From Symbiodinium kawagutii (Eukaryota > Sar > Dinophyceae > Suessiales > Symbiodiniaceae), in the NCBI GenBank assembly GCA_009767595.1, contig VSDK01014170.1, positions 322,958-386,957 of the forward strand: a stretch of DNA of 64,000 bases. Reading direction: 5' to 3'. This document shows positions 1-11,771 of the stretch, in pieces. Under the pieces are notes generated by a model, which was given only the letters and a program-made list of their open reading frames with translations, was not told where the DNA came from and made no database searches. Numbering within the stretch: the stretch's first letter is position 1; each line of letters starts with the position of its first letter. The position numbers and the translations under genes were made by a program.

Positions 1-51
<51 letters not shown>
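1..51. repeat. (ATAG)n microsatellite
   Basis: About twelve ATAG units at the left edge of the window, running into a short AT stretch. The same tetranucleotide recurs near 3640, 32670 and 48560 on this strand and on the other strand near 16490. Confidence 0.97.
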
Positions 52-451
52 TATACATAGCATCATGATCACAACTCCAGGCTCTGCACGTGCTAAGAAG
101 TGCACATTCATCCCGCCGCCTCCGACGGCCTTCCTCTGTGGGAATTCCAACCGTTCCCTGGCACCAGGATGCACCAGGAATCTAAGGAAAATCCAAGGAT
201 TCCAAGAGGATGGGACAAAAAGGACAGGTGTGGAGAAAAATGGACAGAAGATGGGAGAGGTGGCAAATGGGGGCAAAATTGGCACAAGTCCACGGGGCCA
301 AGCTGGGCAAATCATGTGGTGCCGCTGATGCGGTCGGAACGGAAATGAATGTAACATCTGATCATGAAACTGATCCCTTCGCTTTTCATCACTTTCCCAT
401 ACTTTCCCTTGGACTATACAGTTCCATCCTGTTCCATGCTGTTCCTTGGCG

Positions 452-1864
452 TCAATTCTCTTCGATGGGAAGGGCATGGAGTCTCCGCCTGAGACCCAGG
501 AGGTCAAACCGTTCTCGAGCCAACTGCAGGGCTTTGAGATCCTCAGTGTGTCAATTCCTTGCGCTTGTGCATCCTTGTGGCATGTTTATCGTGCTTAATT
601 ACTTTGTGTTGAGTTGAAAGTTCAGTGGATGAAGTGAGCTGGTTTTACCATACGCACTCGCAACATCCTGCAATTGATATCAGTTTTTCATAGTTTTCTT
701 CGTCTGGATAACATGGAGAACCAAAGAGCTCCCATCTGGGAGTCGCGCAGTTCTTGCCGTGATTGTGGCTGTGCGAGGCTCATTCCGAAGCAAGGAGCTC
801 TCACCAAAGTAGTCCTTGCTGAGGCACCGGGAAGACTGGTGCATAGGAGCACCCTAGTTAGTGTGCAGTCTGATACCTTTGCCATCTTTTATTCTATTGG
901 CCTATCTTTGTAAGAATGAGTAGATCTGTGGAATCACATGGAATCACTATTTTCATCCATTTTCTCATGCTCTCTAACACCAGCACAGTTCCATCAATTT
1001 AAGCATCTAAGATCATCTAAGCTGTTCTAAACATTCTGAACCCAAGCAAAAATGATGAAAATGGTCAGCAAATGTCAACAAAAAGGAATGGAGATTCTGA
1101 TTCAGCCAAGATGCGTTTGCCTTCAATGTTGCCACCTGCACAATCTTACGCTCATGGTGGTCAAACGTGCGATCATGCAGAAACAACCAATTTGAGCAAG
1201 TTTGGAGGTACAGCATGATCTGCTGGCTCAACCGTGAACTTGCGGTCATCCATTATTTATGAAATCACTTAACTTCCTTTTTGGAGTTTCGAGAGTCTCA
1301 TTACTTGTCATTCGTGGCACTGAATTTCAGAAAGCATCAAGGCAAAACTCACAAACACTGACCATATCTGACCATTCATATCATTTCATATCCATCCATT
1401 GGTCCATCCATGACCTTTCACAACGGTTTCTCCCTCGAAGTTCCTGGTGCCCGACCTTCTTGCCATTGACCTCCACATCGGCTTCGCCGACTTGGATGAG
1501 GAAAAAATGCTCGCCTCGGAGCCCCTCAATAACCCTTTCGGAGAAATTTGGAACATCCATAGACATCCAAGTAGACATCCAAGTAGACATCCAAGTAGAC
1601 AATCCATCGCCATCCCACAGCGAATCACCGCGATCCATGAATCGTAACTATGCTTCAATCATTCTTCCGAATCTGGCATCCGCTCGCGAAATCCCATGGG
1701 AAACTTCAATCATGCCAAAGTGCTGTCAGACCTCATCCCCACAAAAGCATACAAAGCAAGAAATCCGCACTAAGAGATCCCTCGCAGCTCCAAAGGTGTC
1801 AACAACTGGGTGCCCACACCATCATCCCCTTGGCTGATGATCCGAGACTTTGGCTTGTACTCTA
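452..1864 (-). CDS. Cyclic-nucleotide-binding domain protein, C-terminal exons (PKA-R/PKG-like)
   Basis: Four minus-strand exons join into one cNMP-binding fold: 1820..1864, 1433..1514, 713..818 and about 452..523. The joined protein reads KSRIISQGDDG, GEHFFLIQVGEADVEVNGKK, then KDYFGESSLLRNEPRTATIT, which is the phosphate-binding cassette (FGE, then RTAT). It ends with a helix around ARERFDLLGLRRRL. Donors are GT (1819), GA (1432) and GT (712); acceptors are AG. Exon lengths 45, 82 and 106 keep the frame exactly. The TGA at 452..454 may be the true end, since a cNMP domain often closes there, or it may be skipped by a GA donor just before it. Upstream exons above 1864 are not resolved. The family binds cAMP or cGMP and regulates a kinase; whether a kinase domain belongs to this gene cannot be told. 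A 12 bp tandem repeat lies in the 1515-1819 intron. Confidence 0.8.
1561..1601. repeat. 12 bp tandem repeat in an intron
   Basis: Unit AGACATCCAAGT occurs three times plus a partial copy, inside the intron between the exons ending at 1820 and starting at 1514. In reverse it reads as repeated Thr-Trp-Met-Ser, which creates a false open frame. Confidence 0.9.
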
Positions 1865-2735
1865 CTGGAACACCTACAGGCGCAGGGACTCAGAATGACT
1901 CAGCCAGGAGCCAGCAGGAGCTGCAAGAAAGCAGTGGGGCCACAGTCACCAGAAAACGTTGTAGGAGGCATGACCGTCAAAATCGTCAAGACCATCTTTT
2001 CATATCTTGCAAATGTATTTCAAAGTTTTTCAAAGAACAAATGCAGGCCAAAAGGTCAAGTTGTGACTACAAATCTGCTGAAAGCAACGGCTGAATCCAT
2101 TCCGAACTGCCCTACCACTTCACGCCGTAATCAAGAAGGTCAAATAAAGCCACCACACCAAGGTCCCCGCAAGCATTGGCAAGGGTTGTCATGACATCCT
2201 GCGAACAAATACTTCACATTGACGGCAAAATGAAACACACCTGTTGCTGTCATCCTTAGCACAGGAGCCAATAAATCCCCACTCAAAGTGGTGCACAGTG
2301 TGCAGAGCTCCTTTGGCAAGCGTTGAAAGAGCTTCACCTTTGAGAGAAACTTGATAACTGTCTCTTCCTCAGGAAGGACACCCGGCCAGCCGTTTCTTGC
2401 GGGAGGACAGAAATGGGTATAATCACTGACCAGTGGTGGTTATTACCTACATTCAAAGTCCAAACCTGGGGGAATTACATGTTCTGAAGGTCGCCATCTG
2501 TCATTCCTAGCCCCTCCTTGAAGGACTTTTGAATCATGCTTGCTGTGCTCTAATGCTGCCTGGCTGCCTCTGACAAGGCCCTACATTGGACATGCAACAG
2601 TGTCAACATCTTGGCAATCTTTTCCGCACTGAGAGGGCATAGAATACAGTGACAAGCTCGTAGCGACCCCAGTAAGCACAGTGAGAACTAAGCTCTTGTT
2701 TATCGGAGATTGACCAACCAATTGAATTGAAAAAA

Positions 2736-2850
2736 ATGAAGCACCCCCAAGTCCTAAATATGAAGCACCCCTCCTCCATCTTTCTCTCTCTCTCTCTCTC
2801 CCTCTTTCTCTTTCTCCCTCTTTCTCTCTCTTTCTCTTTCTCCTTTTCTA
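2736..2850 (-). repeat. (GA)n-type tract with a 12 bp direct repeat beside it
   Basis: On the plus strand a CT-rich tract runs from about 2779 to 2850, so it is GA on the gene strand. Just left of it ATGAAGCACCCC occurs at 2736 and again at 2760. I see no gene in 1870-3250 that I can defend; it is otherwise unremarkable intron or spacer sequence. Confidence 0.85.
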
Positions 2851-3257
2851 CCCTATATTGGATCATTCTGTATTATTCTCTAAATAATCTCTAAATATCT
2901 CTATATTGTATTCTTCTATTTCTCTTTCTCTCTTTTTGTCTCACTCTGTGCGAGCTCCGAGGGCGTAGCATTCTGCAGCGGTGTTGCCGCCATAACGTTT
3001 GTGGGGCTGATGCTCTCCTTCGGAGACTGGTCTGCCTTGCGAACAACCAGAAGTCACTCACAAGAGGATAACAAATTTGTTTACAATAAATAAACAATTG
3101 AATAATTTTCAATAACGAGATTAAACAGCATAGCAGCAGGACTCTGCCCTGCAATCATGCAACGAATTTCAGCCCACCTTTTCGCAGGTCTGGCAAGCGG
3201 CGCCCATGTTTCCGGCCTGGATTTCAAAGAGCCCATGGATTTCGGAACAGTCAAGGC

Positions 3258-3341
3258 TTGCTTGATCCGGCAGGCAGCCAGACCAATGCCCTTATCCAGA
3301 TTGATCTCGCAAAACCTCCCAAACAGCCTCCCAACAGCTCT
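3258..3341 (-). CDS. Unidentified exon
   Basis: An 84 bp exon, exactly 28 codons, lies between an AG acceptor (TTTTCAG) and a GC donor (CAA then GCCTTG). The translation contains GRLFGRFCEINLDKGIGLAA. It may be an upstream part of the cyclic-nucleotide-binding gene or another gene; there is no domain I recognise. A second minus frame just downstream (3170-3250) is also open and Cys-containing, so the end of the exon is not certain. Confidence 0.45.
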
Positions 3342-3599
3342 CTGAAAATTAAGAAGAACATCCCATATAATGATTTAAGATGCCAGACCGTGCCAATGTA
3401 GTCACACCTGTTTGCCAAGGGTATCTCTGTGTATTTCATGCGATTTTCATGCGATTTCTTCATGGGATTTTGCAACGGCCGAACTGCATTGATGACTGAC
3501 TGCAATAGACCTCGCTGCCCGACCCTGCTGCCACGGTGCATGCACACGGCTGAAAGACCTTGGAAGGACGTGCAGACCAACTCTTCAATAATGTGCCCA

Positions 3600-3638
3600 T
3601 ATTGCACATATTACACGCACGCACGCACACACACACAA

Positions 3639-3680
<42 letters not shown>

Positions 3681-3783
3681 CGATGGATAGATAGATAGAT
3701 AATTGGATGGATAGATAATTGGATGGATAGATAATTGGATGGATAGATAATTGGATGGATAGATAATTGGATGGATAGATATA
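3600..3783. repeat. (GATA)n followed by 16 bp tandem units
   Basis: A short CA run, then (GATA)n at about 3640-3683, then about five copies of GGATGGATAGATAATT to 3781. Derived by drift and expansion from one tetranucleotide tract. Confidence 0.95.
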
Positions 3784-3789
3784 TCTATC

Positions 3790-6700
3790 ACATATGTGTC
3801 ACATGTCATCCTGCTGCAATGATTTATGAGACCTGAGTGTAATTGATCTCAATATCTAATGTGATTATTCTTTTGCACCTTGATGCACCTTGCAACGACT
3901 CATTCTCAGATCCTCTGCTTCATCTGCTCTATGTTTCGGTTGCGAGAATCTCAAGTCACAAAAACAATCAGCAGTGGGCAAGTGCTGAGTTTCTTGCCAA
4001 ATGCAAAGGGCAAAGCAACGGCACAACAAACTCTGGTCTCCACTGTTGACACACGTGCTTGCTAACTTTCGAGCCCAAGCAACTACACTTTGTGAGTAGA
4101 GTTCTGGTTGAATGCTGGATTTCTTTGGAATTGATTTTGTGAAATAATTTGAAGGGCCGTGGTATGCCTGACAGAATTGCGAAATTCTGTTTCAACTATC
4201 TGATGACGTGGAGACGCATGGGAAAATATTGGAGAATGGCTGAAGCCAAATTCGCGTTCAGTCAAGGAATATCAAAAGGCTTGCGCATTATATAAATGTC
4301 CTGAAGCATGCTGTTGCGAAGTCCAGTACTTTGATATACCTTGAGGGGTTTGAGATGCTTACTTGAGTCAGGTTTAGTCTGAGGATGTTTGAAGCATCTA
4401 AGAGCGACACATGTTTCCACTGTCATTGTCGACAAGTTTGAAAACTGAACCATGCACTCGTTGATAATACAGCAATAAGTCCCCGCGAAACGCACTCAGC
4501 AAACACAAACTCAAAGTCTTGCATTGCTGCAGTGCCTGCATCTTCGAACTGAGAACGCCTTCACAGAAAGACACTTTGGCGAAAGGAACACGCTAAATGA
4601 GGTGAGGTGTTGGTCAACAGCCTGACTCTCAATGATGCATTCGTGGGTGATGCGGCAGGTTTGGCTGGTCTTTGATTTCACTAGCAGCGGCCAGTATCTT
4701 GCATACTCTCCCAGAAGCACACGACATCAACTCCTCCAGAATGTCTACAGATTGACATGGCAGTGTGCAATCTTTGATGTCTACTATGTAAGCATAATAT
4801 GTGGCACAGCTTTGGGCTGATCAGGTCCTGACCTCAGAAATATTCCCTCCGTTACCCTCCTTCTCCCTCTCCTTCTCCCTCTCCTTCTCCCTCTCCCGGT
4901 CCCTCTCTCCCTCTCTCCCTCTCTCCCCCTCTCTCCATCGCATAGTGCATATACATATGCATACTGTCTACAGTATATCATTTCATTTCTGTCATTCTCT
5001 GTCTATGTTTGTCGCTTTTTGTATTCATTTTCTTTTGCAGCCTCGTACGACAAACAAACTCAAAGCTTTGGCCACATTACGATCATCTGCTTTGATATTT
5101 TTGTCGATCAAATCCTTGTCTAACCACCTGTGCTTCGCCTCCTGCCAACGTTTCTATGGCCCTCAGCATGCCTCAGCCACATTGCACGGAAAGCGCTGAA
5201 GGACAAGAATGACAAGAGACAGGTAAGAAATTCATAGTTGAATTATGTAAAATAGCCAATGGATATCAAATGGCTGCGACATGCAGCTACCAACTTGCTC
5301 AGTGATTCGCGATACGTACGCCACCCATGCTGATCCACGGCTCTGAGCTCTTGGCTGGTTGAGCTGTGTATACAGCTGAGACGCCCTGAGTGCAGATGCA
5401 GTCATGCATTGTAGTGACACCAAATATAAACACACTTCCTGTGCATCGTGATTCAAGTAACACCATTTCCTATCACATCTATTCTGGATGCTCCTTGTGA
5501 GATGCAAACTAAGGCATCGTGTAAGGACAGCTTCCCCGCAGGGAACAAATGGGAACAACATGTACCACTTCCCGAAAAGAAAGCACCGAAGCGAATCGTA
5601 ACATCCAAAATGCAAATGTATGCAGAATGGATTTGCTACACGCGTCGGTTCGGGTCCCTTTGGGTCCCTTTGGGTCCCTTGCATGTATCGCGTCTCCCTG
5701 ATGCGGCTCTTGATCTCCTTGCATGGGAGAGCAATGCCCGTGAACCTGGGGCCTCCCGACTGCACAAGCAACACTTAGTGTGAACCAAATAAAAAAGAGA
5801 TGAAAAGATCTTAGAAAAAAGCAACATTTAAGGAATTCAAACGACCGACATTAGTTGCATATGGCATATAAGGCAGTTGCGACATGACCCCCCCACCCTT
5901 TTTACCCAGTGCTAGCAAGAACTAGCAGCCTTGTAGCCAGAAACATGCTGCACTGTCTTGCAAGCTGGGCCAGTTAATGCTTTCATCAGCCATGTCCTCC
6001 CATCTCACTCCGTCTTCTTGAAGCTGATTCTGAACAGAGGCTCGTTGAGCTTCTGACCTAAGGCACCCTGCTCATTCAATAAAGGTCTGAAGGTGGATGC
6101 AAACATCACCAAGATTCATCGAACACAAAGTTCTCACAGCTCAGACTCTGGCTCATTCAAAGACGCCAAAAGTTCAGAATCGTACTGCCTGGGATTTAAG
6201 GTGTCAAGGCAAAGACCAATTTGCTCCATTTATACCCCACCTCAAGCCAATTATGGCTGATTTGATGCTGGTTCTGTGTTTCTACCTCTTGTCTCTTTTT
6301 GCAATGACATGTTTCAATTTTCAGTGAGCCCATTTCCTGGACAGCACCAATCAAATGGATTCAAAAGGAAGCTAATGCATTTTCCGCGACCAGCGGCGAA
6401 TTGGACTCAACCCTAAGATCGAAGCTCTTGCATCCAAATATGGTAGCGCAATTCCTAGAGCCAGGCGGCAAAGTGAACAAGTAAACATTGCAAACACGTA
6501 TCCGCAACATTTATCGAGAAACAACACATCCAAGAGTCCACGTGCCAATCTTCAAACATATGCCATGCCTATGGCATCTTATGGCATCTGATGGCATGAG
6601 ACGGCAGTGTGCATTACATGCGCTCCGCACCTCATGCTCTGCCTGCGCACTGCGGAGTTCCGAGGCTAATGAATCTCGTCGGTGGTCTTGGCCTCAGCTC

Positions 6701-6860
6701 TGCATTCAGCCTTGACGTTTCGGGGAAGATCTGCTGCCCAAGGGATCCCAAGGGTCCTTGATAGACCAATTCGGGAAGGCACAGAAGCTTAGCTCATCTT
6801 AGCTCATCTTAGCTCATCATAGCTTGAGATTCCAGAACCTTAGCTTCGAATCGAGGCTAG
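3790..6860. other. No supported gene; spacer or intron with simple repeats
   Basis: About 3 kb with no exon I can defend. It holds a CT tract (4853-4938), a triple GGGTCCCTTT repeat near 5650 and an AGCTCATCTT triple near 6790. A 180-codon minus frame at 5232-5774 is open but has no coding-like composition and no family I recognise. Confidence 0.5.
4853..4938 (-). repeat. (GA)n-type tract, 12 bp periodic
   Basis: On the plus strand TCCCTCTCCTTC-type units; on the gene strand it starts with GCGATGGAGAGAG and continues as GGGAGA and GGAGAA units. The head resembles the GATGGC...TGGAGA head of the other GA tracts. Confidence 0.9.
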
Positions 6861-7175
6861 AGACTAGGTCTTGGACCTTCAACCTTTGCGATGTCCTGCC
6901 AAAGCTCACTGGCCGCAGTTTCCGTCTCCACCGCCTCAAACGTTAAGCAGTCCGAATGAAATTCAACAAAGGAAAAGACATGACTAACGACCTGCTGGAA
7001 ACTAAGGAACAACAATCCACGAAACACATCGCTTTCGTTCGCTTTCTGGCTGACCACCCAAGAAATCATGCGAGGAAGCAAGAGGAAACATATAGGAATT
7101 CCTTCAAATGATTTGAGGTGCCTGTTAACAAATAAGAGTTCTAAGCGACACTTTTTCTTCTGTGAGGCTTGGCTC

Positions 7176-7299
7176 TCAGTACATTTGCACAGCCTCGTCA
7201 CAAAGGCTGGAGGCTTGGCATTCAGCAACTGCCTCTGCAGCAACAGAGCTGCACTTTGTGCATCGGTCCTGTTCCTCACTATATAAGAGTTCCTCTGGG
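7176..7299 (-). CDS. Cys-rich exon, B-box-like zinc-binding pattern
   Basis: In this minus frame the exon starts after GGTTCCAG and gives PEELLYSEEQDRCTKC, then AEAVAECQASSLCDEAVQMY before a TGA at 7176. The spacing C-x2-C-x10-C-x5-C-D-E-A resembles plant-type B-box zinc fingers, which mediate protein contacts in regulatory proteins; that assignment is inference from spacing only. A GC donor (GAG then GCTGTG) could end the exon before the stop. A longer minus frame (6857-7549) overlaps it but has a less convincing composition. Confidence 0.4.
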
Positions 7300-7723
7300 C
7301 TGGAACCAAATCTTGAAACAATGAGAAGTATGATGAGAAATGTATAGAGTATAGAAATATGATGTGAAGTGTGGTGGGAAGGGCGACGTGAAGCATGTAC
7401 GCATCATGTATGCAGTGCCTCCCAAATGAACAACTCTGAGCATCGGTCCCCGTGGTCACGAAGCTGGGCGATTTGAACGTTGACCTTAGCCATGGCGGGT
7501 CGGGTATGCAGCTGCGGAGTTCTCCCCTTGAGGTGGAAAGTGTATCCACTCAATATAGGTCAATAAACAAACCTGCAAATATCATCACACATCATCATAC
7601 ATCATACATCTCCGTTGCATATTTGTATCACAAGTAGGCTCTGGTTCTGTATTCCATCTTGGATTCACTTGGATTCCATATTGTACCGCGGGGAGTTCTG
7701 AAGATTTCTCTGTGAGTGCTCTC

Positions 7724-7798
7724 CTTGCATCCTGTTGCTTGCCACGCTGCAGCGTCCACTTGACCGCGCTCCAGGGCTGCCAATTTCACAGCCTCGAA
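7724..7798 (-). CDS. Unidentified exon
   Basis: A 75 bp exon, exactly 25 codons, between an AG acceptor (CATTGCCAG) and a GA donor (AAG then GAGAGC). Translation includes AVKLAALERGQVDAAAW, an amphipathic Ala/Glu-rich helix. No family recognised. It may belong with the Cys-rich exon at 7.2 kb or the one at 8.7 kb. Confidence 0.5.
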
Positions 7799-8619
7799 CT
7801 GGCAATGGAACATCCAAGGACTCAGGAGATGTCCTACCCACAAGGAGTATCTCAGGGGTGGCTCAGCGAAAGCTAGAAAGGACAAGTTCTTACATTACAT
7901 CACATTGTAGGACTATGACGAGCCATTAATCATTAATACGCCATTTCATTCTGGAGCACCCTTTTACCACTCTCAGCAAGAGTTTTCAGTTCTACTATGC
8001 GGGCCCAAGCACAAAGAAAACCCCAAATTAACCCACACATATTGATTCAAGATTGATTAAACAACATCCTCGCCCTAGGCTCAACATAGCCACAAACTGG
8101 CTTAAAATGCTTGTTGTCAAAAGCTGCCAGGACCTGAAAGACTCACTTAGATGGCCCGCCTTCTGCCGCAATGGTTCGAGGGGGAATTCCATGCGAAAAA
8201 AAATACATCATGTCGAATCATGTCAACATTTAATGCAGAACCGTGCGCAGCTCACTAGTTTTATCTCGTGTCAGAAAATGCGTGCATTATCGTGCATTTC
8301 CTAGGGGGTTTGGATCGTGTTGACAATCTCGAAATTCTTCCACATAGTCACCACACAAGGGTAGCTGGCATAGCAAAAAGCAAAGCCAATGAAGCCATGC
8401 TAGAGCCATCATAAGTCCGTGTTGACGATTCTGAAATCCCCAAGACCTCTATAGAAGCCTTAGCTCGCAAAATTGCACAATCGCAACAAAATACTTTGGT
8501 TACAATTTATATGCAACCCACTTTCGACCTTGCCCAGTTTCTGAGATGCCCCACCTCCCTCCAGCGACCTGTATTTCAGTGTGTGCACAGGTCAGTCATG
8601 AAAAAACGCGACGTCAGCT

Positions 8620-8775
8620 GAAAGCTTCGGGCAGCTTGCAGAGCGTGCAGCAAAATGGGCAAGGGTGAAGGACAGTTCCACACCATTCCTGCTGCTTGAG
8701 AAACTGCATCCTGGCAATGGTGCCTTGTAGTTGTATTCTCGCCTCAGCATCCGCATGAAGGCAACACAAACAAAG
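8620..8775 (-). CDS. Cys-rich exon, weak PLAC8 resemblance
   Basis: The exon begins after ACCTCAG. The translation opens LCLCCLHADAEARIQLQG and ends EWCGTVLHPCPFCCTLCKLP. The C-G...H-x-CP-x-CC-x-LC pattern resembles the Cys-rich core of PLAC8 proteins, small proteins often linked to membranes; this is inference from one motif. The 3' boundary is unclear (a GC donor after CCCGAA is possible). A second minus frame over the same stretch is also open and more hydrophobic, so the frame needs transcript support. Confidence 0.4.
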
Positions 8776-8849
8776 CTGAGGTCAAGAGCGGACACAAACC
8801 AGTCAAATTCCACGAATCCGAATGAGATGTGAACGGATGGAATCAAAAA

Positions 8850-10400
8850 TGCCGCATACTCAAGCCTGCTGTGACTGACCTTCTTTTCGTTCTAAGTCCT
8901 GTCAAATTGGAACAAAAGAACTTAAATGCAAATGAAAAAATACTCGCATTTTGCTTGGTTTCCACGCTTCGTGTGACTCTTCTGACCTGGATGAGAGGTC
9001 CTGACGTTGGACTTGAACACTGAACTCGGCCGCAAAAAAGGTCAGTAAAGTTCAGTGAAGCTCAGCCGATAGAGTTCAGAATAGTCAACTTGATATTAGG
9101 TAGAGTCAGCTACTTTCATTCAGCATCACTTGCTGTTCGACCAAGTAAGTTGAGCAATGTCAAGTCAAAGCACTCCATACAAGTCCCTTTGTCTTTTTGA
9201 TCCAATTTGTTATTTCGCTATATACAATTTCTGAGCAGGGCTAACCAGCATTCGGGCCATATTGTACATGGTGTATCATGGCTCTGCGTGTCAGACTGTG
9301 ATGGACAAGTGTTCGCAATGCAATGTGTTTCTCTATGCCGGCCATAATTAGTTTGGCGCTTTGGCCTCACTACCCAAGCTGAGTAGAATAAAACGTTCAA
9401 AATTCAAGATTGTACAGTGCGTTCCTGTCTTAAGGTACCGGGGTTTCAATTTTTTTCCACAATTCCCCTTGCCCGGCTGCACCTCCAAGCTGTTCCCGAT
9501 CATCTGAAGCCTCGCAACATTTTGAGATCTGAGGCATTCTTAAAGAGTAATTGCAATAGACACGCAACATCTGCGAACAACTTGCAAGTATTGCACATCC
9601 AGTGCCAGGGCATGGAACAATACACACATGAAGAGAAGTTTTTTCATTCGATTGGTATCGGATGGCATCGGTACCCGTACATCAACATATATATATATGT
9701 TAACAAACTAGAATAACTTTTAAATGATATACTGTAAATCAATTCGGTTTCACTAATGCATACATATCATTACATATCTACAAATCATCAAAGAGACTTG
9801 GACAAGTAGAACGAGTCAATCAACGACACGAAAAGTCGTACACCGGGGCCTTGTGTGAAGGTCGCTGGATTGTAGGGTGGAGTCTTCAAGCTGCTCCCAG
9901 TATTGGCAGCCTGAGCTCGTGGGAACAAATTTCGGTTCAACTTTCGGCCCTGGGTTTGTCCTGAGAAAAGTGAAGAAAAACACATTTAAATACACAAATA
10001 AACAATACATCAAAATAAATCAAATCCGTTCAATTAAGTTCATCATTTCCAATTCGAGCATGTGAGAAAAGTTCATGTGCACTGCCCGCTGTTTCAGATG
10101 CCTTCTCCGGATTCTCACTTTTCTCTAAGATTCTCTAAGCTCAGACTTTGCCGATGGAACATTGTAGAGATATTGTAGTAGATATTGTAGGGTGAACATG
10201 GGTGAACACAGTCACACTCGAGACATCTCGAGACCTCCACAAATGCAGTGAGATGAGTCGCCGAAGTCGCTGAAACTCAGGGGATCTCAGGGGGCCTTCG
10301 ACGCGGGGCGTTCCGCCAGGTGAAGGAGGTCAAAGGGCGAGAACGGCTCCGAAACGGGACGAGGCACTGCAGTGCCTCAAACTCAGACTCCACCGACGTG
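8850..10400. other. No supported gene; AT-rich spacer
   Basis: A stretch with no exon I can defend. The part from 9690 to 10060 is AT-rich with a short (AT)n near 9690. It lies 3' of the sulfotransferase and probably holds its 3' UTR end and intergenic DNA. Confidence 0.5.
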
Positions 10401-10412
10401 CCAAGGCAGTGC

Positions 10413-11771
10413 CTACGTAAATCTGGGGCTGCCAGAAGCAAGGACACACCGTGCGAAGGTGTACAGCGTTACATCTGCTGCATTCATCTGCTCAATCTCT
10501 TTCTTCGCTGTAGCGTCCAAGGTCAGGTTCATACCATACTGTAAGTCTGTGATCGATCGTTTGTTAGCCAAGAAAATGGGATATCCATACACCCTCTGCA
10601 AACGCTGAGCCAAGTGGGGAAGGTCATCTGCCACACCCCACACAGGATAGTGAAAAGCAAGATTGCGAATTGCAGCTTTCACATGAGAAGGTCCCACTTT
10701 CAAGGGTTCAATTCGTGTGCAAGTCTCGGGTAAAAAGCAAGGCAAATTGCTTGAATCAACTGAACCATCTCCGGCCAAGAGTCTGGTTTGGTAATTGTCC
10801 ATGCCATAAAACCAAATGTCTCCACGGGCTGCTGCATGTATAAAGTCATTCAACGACATATCGCACTCACGGAAAGTTTGTGCCTTCTGTGCGCACTCGG
10901 ATTGAACGTGAGAAATGTATCTCTCCAACGGCTCCAGCAGAACGGTTGTATAGCTACAGTTGTTGAGAAAGCGACAAGCACCAAATGGTAGATTTCCACG
11001 GATGCCAATGATCTTAGTGAAGTTTGGAACTTTTTGCCTCCGGGTTGTTGAGTCAAAGAAACCCCATGGATAGAGGTGCGGTGCAGCAGCTGACGCGAAA
11101 AGAGAAAAACATCTCTCTCTGCCCTCGCGCACAATGACTTGTGTCTTTGTATAAAACATCTTGCCACAGCCAAGGTGTGCCCCCCATGCATGGTGAAATG
11201 CTTCTGCGAGACCTACGCCCTCACCTGTGCGAACTTGAGTAAACACCAAAGGACGTGGAGGAACCCATGTGCCTTCCATATTGTGTGGAGGAGTCAGGTC
11301 GCGAAACTGTTGCAAAACATCAACGATGGCTTCCACCTCAGCTTCATCAGCAAATACCTTGGAGGCAGCAACGCAATCTCTCAAAGCTTCTGCAGCAGTC
11401 GCAAAACTTTGTGCCTTGATGTGTCCATTTCCGTTGTGACTTCCGCTAGCATGCCCAGGCTGCCCAGTGCTATCAGCTTCGGTGTTCTCTCGAGAGGGCT
11501 GTGTGTCGCTGTCGCCTTGTCGAATCGGACTTGCGCCTTCTCCAAAGAACTGAGGGCGTCCAGGAAATCGTTGGTTCAGTTCACTTGAAACTTCAAGCGC
11601 CTTAGCGTTCACTTCGCTCTCAGCATTCTCAGCATTCTCAGCCTTGCTTTTGCTCTCCAAGCGCTGTCTTTCTTGTGAGATGAGGTGCGTCCAAGAATGA
11701 GCAGCCACAAGCAAGACTCCGATTGCAAACACTGCTGATAAGGCCACGCAGGTTCGAAACGGGCTAGCCAT
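10413..11771 (-). CDS. Single-exon type II membrane sulfotransferase
   Basis: A complete 452-residue frame. Residues about 9-24 (VALSAVFAIGVLLVAA) form a signal anchor, followed by a Glu/Ser/Asn-rich stem, then a luminal domain. That domain has a degenerate PAPS 5'-phosphosulfate loop (TQVRTGEGVG in place of the usual PKTGG), PFGACRFLNN, the 3'-phosphate site ending EPLERYISHV, NYQTRLLAG, and a closing helix near DVTLYTFARCVL. This order is that of Golgi carbohydrate sulfotransferases of the Sulfotransfer_2 type (heparan-2-O and uronyl-like), which move sulfate from PAPS to glycans. The substrate cannot be predicted. The Lys of the 5' loop is missing, so activity is uncertain. It is intronless, unlike its neighbours, which suggests a retrotransposed copy. 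The start ATG at 11771 directly precedes the anchor. Confidence 0.85.
   Translation of the reverse strand: MASPFRTCVALSAVFAIGVLLVAAHSWTHLISQERQRLESKSKAENAENAESEVNAKALEVSSELNQRFPGRPQFFGEGASPIRQGDSDTQPSRENTEADSTGQPGHASGSHNGNGHIKAQSFATAAEALRDCVAASKVFADEAEVEAIVDVLQQFRDLTPPHNMEGTWVPPRPLVFTQVRTGEGVGLAEAFHHAWGAHLGCGKMFYTKTQVIVREGRERCFSLFASAAAPHLYPWGFFDSTTRRQKVPNFTKIIGIRGNLPFGACRFLNNCSYTTVLLEPLERYISHVQSECAQKAQTFRECDMSLNDFIHAAARGDIWFYGMDNYQTRLLAGDGSVDSSNLPCFLPETCTRIEPLKVGPSHVKAAIRNLAFHYPVWGVADDLPHLAQRLQRVYGYPIFLANKRSITDLQYGMNLTLDATAKKEIEQMNAADVTLYTFARCVLASGSPRFT

Noticed and set aside
1013..1249. 78-codon minus frame
   Set aside because: It lies inside the 819..1432 intron required by the cyclic-nucleotide-binding domain join, so it is intronic.
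5232..5774. 180-codon minus frame
   Set aside because: Long by chance; mixed Cys/His/Phe composition with no motif, and GGGTCCCTTT repeats inside it.
6857..7549. 230-codon minus frame
   Set aside because: It has no recognisable domain and spans the shorter, better supported Cys-rich exon in another frame. Parts of it may still be exonic.
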